Assembly: GCA_025769875.1 (NCBI GenBank)
Contig: JAGFNK010001229.1
Location: 1-12,627, forward strand
Source of the DNA: Russula earlei
Taxonomy: Eukaryota; Basidiomycota; Agaricomycetes; Russulales; Russulaceae
Direction: 5' to 3'
DNA: 12,627 bases
Each line of letters begins with the position of its first letter. The stretch's first letter is position 1. Made by a program: the position numbers and the translations under genes. This document shows positions 1 to 6,594 of this stretch, piece by piece. The notes beneath the pieces are model-generated. The model searched no databases. It worked only from the letters and a program-made list of their open reading frames with translations, and had not been told where the DNA came from.

Positions 1-100
1 AGCAGGTCGTGTCATGAACCATTCTCCGGAGAGGGCCCTTGAAGGACCCTTCCTTATAGGAGGAAACCTGGTCTCTATGGTGTCACCCTGTTCACACGAG

Positions 101-119
101 CAAAAGGGGTGAGTAGAGG
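101..119 (+). other. Possible polypurine tract before the LTR
   Basis: The bases just before the proposed LTR start are almost all purines (CAAAAGGGGTGAGTAGAGG). A polypurine tract in this position primes plus-strand DNA synthesis in LTR retroelements. This supports a 3' LTR with internal element sequence to the left, but no protein family is recognisable in 1-100. Confidence 0.35.
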
Positions 120-199
120 TGTCCACAATATCGCGCGCGCATTGTTGCGCGAGCGATTCTCGGCACAATCGACATACAGCAAGCCCCCACTTAAAGGCA

Positions 200-430
200 A
201 CCCTTCTAGCAACAAAAGACAGTATTAGGGCCTTCCTAAGGACCCTTTGGAACGACCCTAGGAGCTCTACAATAGGCACTAACCTAGTATCAAAGGCCCT
301 ACAACGCGTTATTAGACCAACTCTAATAACTATAGAACGACTATAAGGCAATACTAAGGACCTTAATAGAAGGATTAGGGTCGACTCTAAGGACCCTAAT
401 AGAACTATATAAGGGCCTTATAAGATGACA
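200..430. repeat. Field of short AAGGNCC / GGNCCTT motifs in the LTR U3
   Basis: Variants of TAAGGACC and its complement GGGCCTTA recur about every 20-60 bases (near 222-246, 354-364, 391-406 and 411-421), with outliers near 33-55 and 777. Between them lie runs such as CTAATAG. There is no fixed period, so it is not a simple tandem array. A cluster of regulatory sites in U3 or a decayed minisatellite would both fit. Confidence 0.35.
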
Positions 431-579
431 CTATTCCCTAACCAAACTACAAGTCCTCAAATGACCGGCCCTAAACTAACTAACAAGAAATGAATCAGGT
501 GCTTACACGTGCACTAAAAGTAGTAAACACGTGGACAGTGGAAACTCTTACTCATCAAGAAGAGTCTTCTTACTCAGCA

Positions 580-613
580 GCTTACTGAGCATGACCGAGC
601 ATGCTCAGTAAGC
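580..613. repeat. 13-bp perfect inverted repeat
   Basis: GCTTACTGAGCAT (580-592) is repeated in reverse complement as ATGCTCAGTAAGC (601-613) around an 8-base loop. It lies about 80 bases upstream of the TATA box in the proposed U3. It could be a cruciform or a dimer-binding site. Confidence 0.7.
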
Positions 614-695
614 ATCCTCCGACTTCTTACTCATCACTCTATTGTGCTTGATAACAAGGTTATGACTTGTTCCCTATTTAGCAGTTCTCTTGTAG

Positions 696-703
696 TATAT
701 AAG
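696..703 (+). promoter_or_regulatory. TATA box of the LTR promoter
   Basis: TATATAAG stands ahead of the AATAAA at 709-714 and the hairpin at 720-739. Position and context fit the promoter of an LTR retroelement transcribed to the right. Confidence 0.5.
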
Positions 704-1084
704 CGCTCAATAAAGTAGCGGACAGTCCTCAGACTGTCCATTTGTTTACGGCACTCTCTATCCCTGGGATACTCCTTAAGGACCGTCCCCTTGTGACCAC
801 TCTGGCCTCTTCCCTGCGTGATTGTTCTACTCTCACAGTAACAATACCTCTTTGGTATCTGTTACTACTTTGGATTCTGCTCCTTGCCCACGCCGTCTTG
901 GACGTCTACCGACTCGTCTTCGAGCTTATCCCTCGCTCTTGAACTGGATAGTTCAACAGTGAGTCTTGACAGTCTGCATGGGAGGTGATGATCAGGATCA
1001 GGAAAATAAAGTGTGGGGCGATGCCAAAGTGAAGGTGAAAAAGAAGGTACTGACAAAGGGCTTACACATGTGCAATCACACACA

Positions 1085-1112
1085 AAATATGCAAATATGC
1101 AAATATGCAAAT
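1085..1112. repeat. Microsatellite, unit AAATATGC, 3.5 copies
   Basis: AAATATGC occurs three times in perfect tandem (1085-1092, 1093-1100, 1101-1108) followed by AAAT. Confidence 0.9.
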
Positions 1113-1220
1113 CACAAGTGAATAAAAACTCATATTAAAAAAAAACCTATTAGTTTATCATATATGCAATGTCACTTATATCACACTGGTCACACCAGTC
1201 ACTCCTGGAAAATCCCAAAA

Positions 1221-1246
1221 TTCAAGTTCAAGTTCAAAGTTCAAGA
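1221..1246. repeat. TTCAAG-type short tandem repeat
   Basis: TTCAAG is repeated four times, with one extra A before the last copy, and leads into a GAATTC site. Confidence 0.8.
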
Positions 1247-1252
1247 ATTCTC

Positions 1253-1835
1253 GGTTGGTATCATGGGCCTCACTTGTTTCCTCACAGTACATAGATTTAC
1301 CCAATGTAATGTAGTCCTCTGAATAGGTAAATACATTACAGTAGTGTTTGTGCCCCCACACATGAGACACTGAGTCCTGAAGAAGTCACTGGTCTTGTCT
1401 CCTTCACTGAGAATGATGTTGGTGTCACCTCCATTGAGATCAGTGTCTACAACTCTGGCCCCAAGACTGCCAAGGCCTTCCCAGAGAAGGGAGACTCAGG
1501 TGCTTTGGTGTGGCACATGAAGAAAGGCAAGGCTTTCATCATTGATCAGCTTCACTTGGGCCAGAACAAAGGTGGTTCCACTACCAACCACATGACTTAC
1601 AGCACCCCTAGTGAAAAGCTCAAGTCAGCATGTGGAAACTTTGCCTTGATGTTCACTTGAAGCTTTTTTCCAGGACATGGTTGGTAGTGGAACCACCTTT
1701 GTTCTGGCCTGAGTGAAGCTGACTGACAATGGAAGCCTTGCCTTTCTTCATGTGCCACACCAAAGCACCCAAGTCTCCCTTCTCTGAGAAAGAAAGCCTT
1801 GGCAGTCTTGGGGCCAGAGTTGTGGACATCAATCT
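1253..1835. other. CpG-free tract of 583 bp
   Basis: Reading every base, no CG dinucleotide occurs between the C at 1252 and the C at 1836, although much of the tract is near 48% G+C. Extending left to 1020 adds only the CpG at 1252. The pseudogene sequence to its right (2400-3300) and the LTR to its left are rich in CpG. The tract covers all of the forward arm and the left three quarters of the reverse arm of the large foldback. CpG loss of this kind is expected from cytosine methylation followed by deamination. Confidence 0.85.
1387..1611 (+). pseudogene. Trypsin-like serine peptidase C-terminal fragment, forward copy
   Basis: Read forward, this encodes TGLVSFTENDVG, then NSGPKTAKAF, then GDSGALVWHMKKGKAF, then GQNKGGSTTNHMTYSTP. 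GDSGALV is the nucleophile motif of trypsin-fold serine peptidases; the serine codon TCA is at 1496-1498. The frame is open from 1331 to a stop at about 1661 but has no start codon and no N-terminal domain, so it is a fragment. The same segment follows in inverted orientation at 1678-1883. The forward frame is cleaner than the reverse one, so it may derive from a different, more intact family member. The family is recognised from Agaricomycete genomes; its substrate and role are not known to me. Confidence 0.75.
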
Positions 1836-1883
1836 CGATGGAAGTGACCAACATCGTTCTCGGTGAAGGAGACAAGACCAGTG
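1387..1883. repeat. Large foldback: 204-206 bp inverted arms, 87-bp loop
   Basis: Arms at 1387-1590 and 1678-1883 are reverse complements at about 90% identity by hand alignment, apart from a 2-bp and a 4-bp gap. Each arm encodes the same C-terminal piece of the peptidase family, one on each strand. All of the roughly 20 substitutions I count are transitions. The loop (1591-1677) holds the last residues of both copies. A transcript from either strand would fold into a long hairpin, with many of the mismatches read as G-U wobbles. Confidence 0.9.
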
Positions 1884-2092
1884 TATTGACCAACGGTAAG
1901 GTCCGTAGTATTGTCATCTTTAGCGACCATAACGAAGCACTGGTGCTTGCTGTCGATATCTTCGGGGACTGCGAGCTCGTCCAAAGTCAACCAGCCTTCG
2001 ATCCGGACCTTCCCCTCCAGGGGAAGGAACTTGAAAGTGGTCGGACCACCAGCAATGGGATAGAACATCTTATTGAGCTGCTGCAGTCGTTT

Positions 2093-2178
2093 TACCTCTG
2101 ACTGGGGTTTTTCATTGCCACTGAGGCTAAGGTCAAGGATGCCTTTGAAGGAAACATTGTGTCCTTAGGTGTGTTTCG
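2093..2178 (+). pseudogene. Second forward fragment of the trypsin-like family
   Basis: With one small deletion after the SDWG codons, this reads IATEAKVKDAFEGNIVSLG, which matches the minus-strand copy at 2236-2321 (AAEAKVIKDAFEGNVVSLG). In the protein this block precedes the GDSG block, yet here it lies to the right of the forward C-terminal fragment. The two forward fragments are therefore not colinear and cannot be exons of one forward gene. The fragment contains no CpG, while its counterpart keeps several. Confidence 0.75.
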
Positions 2179-2181
2179 TGC

Positions 2182-2241
2182 CTAAAAAAACCGAGTTTCA
2201 TTCTTTGAGGTGAATAGGAGACAAGAAAAGTTGAAACGCAC
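2182..2241 (-). other. Probable 60-bp intron of the peptidase pseudogene
   Basis: On the minus strand the codons for NVVSLG are followed by a GTGCGT donor (complement 2236-2241), and a T7 run ending in AG lies at complement 2182-2190. Length and signals fit a fungal intron. The next coding block (AAACGACTGCAG..., KRLQQLNKMFYP) starts only near 2091, so the inverted fragment 2093-2178 sits at the 3' end of this intron or replaces its original acceptor. Confidence 0.45.
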
Positions 2242-3330
2242 CTAAGGACACAACATTTCCTTCAAAAGCATCCTTAATGACCTTAGCCTCGGCGGCAACG
2301 AAGACACCCCAGTTGGAGGTACAAAGGACTGCCGCCCTCGTCGACGGTGATGGCTGGAGCGAATTGAGTATAACCGATATTGCGATGGAGACTAATATGC
2401 GACCAGTTCGTGGTGGCATTGAGATGGAAGGCCGAGAGGTCGTTGACGCCCTCGGTCGCTCGATCCAGGTACCACTGCTTCTTCTTGATTGCTTCGGTGT
2501 TGTCGTCGGCCGACTTCAACTGCAATGTGGCTATCTCCCGAGTCAAGAGGTCAGCAGTCATAGCGCAATTAGCGATTCGTCAGTAGTCTCGTCGAGGCCG
2601 CGATCGAATCGACGACCTCCGCAAATTCGGACATAGCTCATAGGTGCGCCGCCTCTGTGCTCGTAATCGACGGTCGGGTCCCTACGAAGAACGTGGCAGT
2701 TCGTGACGCCAGAGACCTTGGTGCTGGGGTTGCCAACTTTGTCGCGATTTCCGTGGAACCACCGTGTAAGCGTGCCTTGGACGTCCTCCCTCTCCATGTC
2801 TTATGCAGCAAGTGAAACGCCATGAAGAGGGGTGAGGAAGCGGTGAATGTGGTGAGTAGCATCGCACGTGGTAACGGCGGGCAAGAGGGGGACCTGCCAG
2901 CCTCTGGAGAACCGACTCTGTCCACTCTATCATGACACCCTCGATTCCTTTGTCCTTCAGGAGGCCAAGAATCTCCAGCGAGACCTCGTGGGCCGTCTCG
3001 GGAGAAGTAGTACCAGGTTTGACACCAACCCAAATGACGACTGGACCCAAACTCCCCTTCTCTCCTTCGTCCTCTGGGTGGGCGTAGAATCTAGCAGGAT
3101 CGACGGACGTCACGCTGACCTTTCGTGCCTTGATAATTTGCACAACCTGAAGGCCAAGAGGGATCCAGACATTGTCCTTGTTGAGCGGTGTGTCGAAAAC
3201 TCCATGAGTGGATTCGACGGGGAGATTGGCGAGTCTGCCAGTCGGTTTGTTGAAGGGTGTGGTGCCATTATATAGGATGCACGTTCAAAGGGGCTCTGGA
3301 CTCGGAGACAATAGTAGCTTCACTGGCCAT

Positions 3331-3948
3331 GGGAGAAGACTGAGAGACTGGACGCTATGGTTGCGTAGGGGAGCTAAGGGAGGCGAGCCAGGGATCTCGG
3401 ATTTCTTTATGAATGAGATTGAACATTCGAGGGAATGGAGTGTCGGTTTCGGGCCGCCAGGGGCGCGTGCGGAGGAGCAGAGGAGCACGTTAGCGCAACA
3501 CGGCGCGTCCCCGGGATTCTCTCTGCTGTTCTATTCAGATTCACTCCCCCGCATATCCATGACTCAATCGGACACGCCCACCAAAACCGGAGCAAGCGCA
3601 TCAGCCAGACCGAAAGGCAAGGCCTTATTTCCGTCAAAGTCCGACATTCTCGGCGTCAGAAAACGGAAAAGCTTCAAGAGGTTGTCAGTCGGGAATCGTC
3701 GAAGGGAAGAAGATGGCACTTATTACCCTCGCTCACGATGTCAACTGCGATGCTACCTCTTCTTCGTGGAGGGTAGTTCCACACAATCACCTTAGCTACC
3801 CCCAGACGTCACATCTCAGTACGAGCTCTCGCAGGTACGTCGAGCGATCTTCACCCCTGAAGTACCTAAACAGGCCTTGCCGTTATCACGTCTCCTCACC
3901 ACTCGGCTTCATCTAGTCATCACGGCCTTGCGCCCCCGTTCCTCGACT
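3331..3948. other. Divergent spacer between peptidase and F-box pseudogenes, no recognised gene
   Basis: The stretch lies between the start of the minus-strand peptidase pseudogene (3330) and the start of the first F-box pseudogene (3949), so it would have held both promoters. No TATA box stands out. One short polar reading frame is listed separately. Confidence 0.4.
3559..3795 (+). CDS. Hypothetical small basic protein or first exon (weak)
   Basis: An ATG at 3559 follows a pyrimidine-rich leader and opens a 78-codon frame. Its first half is polar and basic (TPTKTGASASARPKGKALF, later GVRKRKSFKRLS), without a signal peptide or membrane segment. I do not recognise a family. The lysine/arginine clusters would suit a nuclear or nucleic-acid-binding tail, but composition alone proves little. 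It could be a chance frame or the broken first exon of a lost gene. Confidence 0.2.
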   Translation: MTQSDTPTKTGASASARPKGKALFPSKSDILGVRKRKSFKRLSVGNRRREEDGTYYPRSRCQLRCYLFFVEGSSTQSP

Positions 3949-5249
3949 ATGATTGGTAGTCCCATCCAAGATTCGTGGAAATCTCTTGAGTATGTCTTTT
4001 GCAATGTCCATGACACCACTAACCAATCGATTTTTGGCCGGGTAACAATCAACACGCTCCCCGATGACGTCCAGTGAATGATCGGGGGCTAGAAACAAGT
4101 GGATGGAATACATTGGTCCATGTGTGCCAAAAATGGCGTCATATCGTGTTTGCATCTCCACGTTGCAATTTTTGTACACAGGAACAAGATCCGATGTCTG
4201 AGATGCTGGACGTCTGGCCAGTCTTTCCAGTCGCGATAAGTTTCAGGACATATCAATCCTCGAACTGTGGACACATAGCTGCTTCCCTCAAATCGAAGCA
4301 CCACCATCGCATATGTAAATTTCACTTGGTCAGTGTTCCAACGTCATATTGGTAGGAAATATTGGCAGCAGCGATGCAGAAGCCATTCCCGCAGCTGACA
4401 TCTCTGAAAATTTGGATGGAGGAAAATACGGCGATGTTCGTTCCGGATTCGTTCTTAAGTGGATTGCGATGTCTCTCTCGTTGAGAATTTTTCCGTTTTC
4501 TGGAATCCCAAAGCAGCCAACGGTTGCTTTTCGACCCTGTCTTTGGTCGCCGCCCTGTCAGTCATGTATACGTTGTTGAATTCCAAACCCCTTGATCACG
4601 CCCCGATCCGGCAAGTCAACCTCCAACTCCACTCACATGCTCTGTTTTCCCTGCTCTCACTGGACTTATTTCCGCGGCGTTCACGAGTACTTGTCACGAA
4701 CCGAGGCTCCCTTTCTCAATAGACGGACTCCCACTTTTGTTGTCCCACAACTTTATCAGTTGATCAGTCACAGAATCGTTTAAGACATGCCACAGAGCAA
4801 TTGTAGGCCGCTCCGATTGTGGAATCCGATCGACGATTCTTAGAGGGACGGGTATCTTCCTTCCGAACTGCAGCGTATCTTTGAATAGGCAGCTTTCACC
4901 TCTGGTACAGCTCTGCGGCTCATCCTCTTCCCTCTTCTCCACTTTGGTACGGCTCGACGTCGAGGATTGAAATTAGCAATTGTATTGGAATGACAGGGAC
5001 ACCACTCGGTGGCTGAAACTCCTGGTCCGGTTCACTACTGTGAAGGATCTGCGCCTATCCAATCGAGTTGCGCGACATGTCTGCCAAACGCTGGAGGAGC
5101 TCGCCGAAGAAAGAGCAACGGGGTTGTTACCCGCGCCACGAAGCACTCACTCGACGGACCTCCCGCCATGGGAATCTCTTCCGGAATTTACTGAGCGATT
5201 CGTCGCCACGCGACCACTCTCTGGTCACCCCATCGCCGTCATTACTTGA
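3949..5249 (+). pseudogene. F-box / leucine-rich family pseudogene, copy 1
   Basis: ATG at 3949 opens 42 codons ending TINTLPDDVQ and a TGA (4075-4077). LPDDV is the start of an F-box, the motif that binds Skp1 in SCF ubiquitin ligases. The rest is scattered over frames: VHVCQKWRHIVFASPR then MLDVWPVFPVAI in the next frame, a TAG at 4353-4355, then AAAMQKPFPQLTSLKIW, an in-frame TGA at 4482-4484, a deletion of roughly 20 residues, VAALSVMYTLL, and finally TTRWLKLLVRFTTVKDLRLS to PEFTERFVATRPLSGHPIAV with a stop at 5247-5249. Each block matches copy 2 (6595-8038) in order, so both descend from one tandemly duplicated gene. Lesions are too many for function. The family is expanded in Agaricomycetes, with variable C-terminal leucine-rich regions thought to recruit targets. 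Confidence 0.8.
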
Positions 5250-6536
5250 TTTGTTACTGTTGTGCAGTACCGTTGCCAGTCCTCCTCCCCTTCCCCTTTG
5301 ACATTTCAGAGTTTTCGCTAGCGCAGATGTTGTGTGCCTTTGGAACTGCCCGGCTGTGGCGAAGGCGACACCACCAACACATTACCATACTAGTAAGAGC
5401 TGGGGCACATGACCGCGGCTCGAATACCTCCAGGTACATCCATGATCATTCGATCTCCTCCAGCTCCTTAGCGACATCCTTCTTTGCAACCTTCGCGCCA
5501 TTTTTCCTGTTCGGTCGTAGCCGTTCGAATGCACAGAATCAGTGTCGTTGACAGTGTTATGTCGGCAAAGTCACGCTCGAGGTGGTCATCATGGTCGTCT
5601 AATGCATGTGGGGATGGCTACAACGATGGTGGAAATGCACAAGTCACGGTGCATAAGCCGCAGAAGAAGCACAGCTGCGAGCACCTGGCAACGCCGTGGC
5701 ACTGGCAGGGAGGCCACCGCTACATTCGGAGCGGGTTCGGGATGAGATGGTAAAGATGAGACAGATAATTTGGATGGGACGGCAAAAAGGGAGCAGGAAT
5801 GATCCACCTTCTCCGATGACGTGAATCCAGGTAGCGAAGCGCGCGGCATGACGTTCCTCAGTTCGTGCGTCCTGGCATGACTGGCGTGCGTCTGTGGCCG
5901 GCGTTGTTGATCGGCGAATCAGCGTCAGGCAGATGACTACTACTACTCCTATATCGTAGATGTGTGATGATAGCTTTCAAACAAGATCATTCCGTTCAAC
6001 ATCATAACAGATGCATCCCAAGGGTGGGGCAACCAAAAAGTGTTTCGGAAACCCTTTTTGGTCGGTCCACCTTCGGATACGTTTGCCACGATGTCGAACG
6101 GAAGTTTACCTCAAAGATTTCTGGCGTACCGATCTCCTTGCCATACCGAGCAGCGTAGAGATCACGGCCTGGATCGGAAGACAGTTGGAAATTGGCCGCG
6201 GGGAGTGAATGAGGTGGTGCACTGCAACAAGAAGGACATGTTGCATGTTGGAGACGGGGATTCGGTCGACGTGGGCCCGGGCGCGGAAGACGAGGTGTCA
6301 CTACACGGACGCGCTGTAGCGAACGCGAGGCACATGGACGGATGCGTGGATACTGACTGGTCAGGCCCGAGCTCACCGGATGTGCTTCAGTCACAAGGCC
6401 GACTGCCGTCTGTCGGGAAACGAGAGAGCAGCAGAAATCGGAAAGACCTGCACTAGAGCAAATGTACGCAAAGGATTACATAAGACGACAGATGCTTTGT
6501 TTTCGGACGCTACATATCCTCACTGATTAGCTTTCT
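5250..6536. other. Intergenic stretch between the F-box copies, no recognised gene
   Basis: No reading frame here matches a family I know. Opposed frames at 6002-6394 (minus) and 6040-6456 (plus) overlap each other and show no domain. A lysine-rich minus-strand frame ends at 5446. The stretch holds the 31-bp quasi-palindrome at 6032-6062. Its right end (about 6460-6536) is probably the leader of F-box copy 2. Confidence 0.5.
6032..6062. repeat. 31-bp quasi-palindrome
   Basis: ACCAAAAAG (6032-6040) pairs with CTTTTTGGT (6054-6062), and inside it GTTTC (6042-6046) pairs with GAAAC (6048-6052) around a single G. Only one position (6041/6053) fails, so 14 of 15 pairs match. It could be a cruciform, a dimer-binding site or a relic of transposon ends. 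Confidence 0.85.
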
Positions 6537-6589
6537 GTACGTCAACTCCTTTGTCACCCATCCCTCAAACAACTACTAATTGTGCACAG
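6537..6589 (+). other. Probable 53-bp intron in the F-box leader
   Basis: GTACGT (6537-6542) is a strong donor, TACTAAT (6574-6580) a near-perfect branch site, and CAG (6587-6589) the acceptor. Length fits Agaricomycete introns. A frame from ATG 6464 upstream meets a stop before the donor, so the intron probably lies in the 5' untranslated leader. Confidence 0.55.
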
Positions 6590-6594
6590 TATCC

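Larger units (their letters stand above)
120..958 (+). mobile_element. Long terminal repeat of an LTR retroelement (right-hand LTR or solo LTR)
   Basis: The stretch starts TGTCC and ends AACA, giving the TG...CA termini of an LTR. It contains a TATA box (696-703), an AATAAA signal (709-714), a 7-bp hairpin GGACAGT/ACTGTCC (720-739) and, just before the end, a foldback TGAACT/AGTTCA (940-955). This order of U3 promoter, R and U5 is what an LTR should show. A purine-rich run directly before it suggests that this is the right LTR of an element lying off the left end, but no coding part is visible in 1-119, so a solo LTR is possible. In that case GTGAG at 109-113 and 959-963 could be the target duplication, although the LTR would then start non-canonically at 114. 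Superfamily not determined. Confidence 0.45.
959..1386. other. A+T-rich spacer with small repeats, no gene seen
   Basis: I see no coding family between the left LTR and the peptidase fragments. The stretch holds an 8-bp microsatellite (1085-1112), a TTCAAG-type run (1221-1246) and a short A run near 1137-1145. The words CTTACACRTGTGCA-like at 501-513 and 1061-1074 resemble each other. From 1020 on there is a single CpG (1252). Confidence 0.5.
2093..2321. repeat. Small foldback: about 86-bp inverted arms, 57-bp loop
   Basis: Arm 2093-2178 is the reverse complement of 2236-2321 apart from a few transitions and small indels. Each arm encodes the WGVFIATEAKVKDAFEGN-type segment of the peptidase, forward in the left arm and reverse in the right. 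As with the larger foldback, the inverted copy lies just downstream (minus sense) of the segment it copies. Confidence 0.88.
1612..3330 (-). pseudogene. Trypsin-like serine peptidase family pseudogene
   Basis: The likely start is ATG at complement 3328-3330 (MASEATIVSESRAPLNVHP). Recognisable blocks in order are TPFNKPTGRLANLPVEST, KGSLGPVVIWVGVKPGTT with ETAHEVSLEILGLL, VLQRLAGPPL, DVQGTLTRWFHGN, GVTNCHVLRRD (probable catalytic His, codon at complement 2693-2695), LHRNIGYTQFAPAITVD, FVAAEAKVIKDAFEGNVV, KMFYPIAGGPTTFKF, TDLTVGQYTGLVSFTEN and C-terminal IKAKFPHADL. Lesions: a frameshift in a TA run near 3268-3274, one near 2862-2885, a TAA at 2801-2803, frameshifts near 2566-2580 and 2322-2330, a 2-bp loss near 1846, a 4-bp gain near 1790, and Ser-to-Leu in the GDSG motif (codon complement 1770-1772). 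The C-terminal loop also lost several residues. An intact relative would be several hundred residues long. It is interrupted by the inverted fragment at 2093-2178. Confidence 0.8.

Noticed and set aside
742..942. Open frame of 66 codons in the left LTR
   Set aside because: It lies in the proposed R-U5 part of an LTR, has no domain and overlaps a minus-strand frame; LTRs rarely code for protein.
109..963. GTGAG at 109-113 and 959-963 as target duplication of a solo LTR
   Set aside because: It would put the LTR start at TAGAGG instead of TG and ignores the purine-rich tract; five bases match easily by chance.
2868..3795. Plus-strand frames at 2868-3275 and 3208-3558
   Set aside because: They run opposite the recognisable minus-strand peptidase codons and show no family of their own.
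5446..5530. Lysine-rich minus-strand frame (AKVAKKDVAKELEEIE)
   Set aside because: It looks protein-like but is short, has a stop just upstream and no recognisable family.
6002..6456. Opposed frames of 130 and 138 codons
   Set aside because: They overlap on opposite strands, are rich in Arg/Pro or low-complexity residues and cross the quasi-palindrome; no domain supports either.
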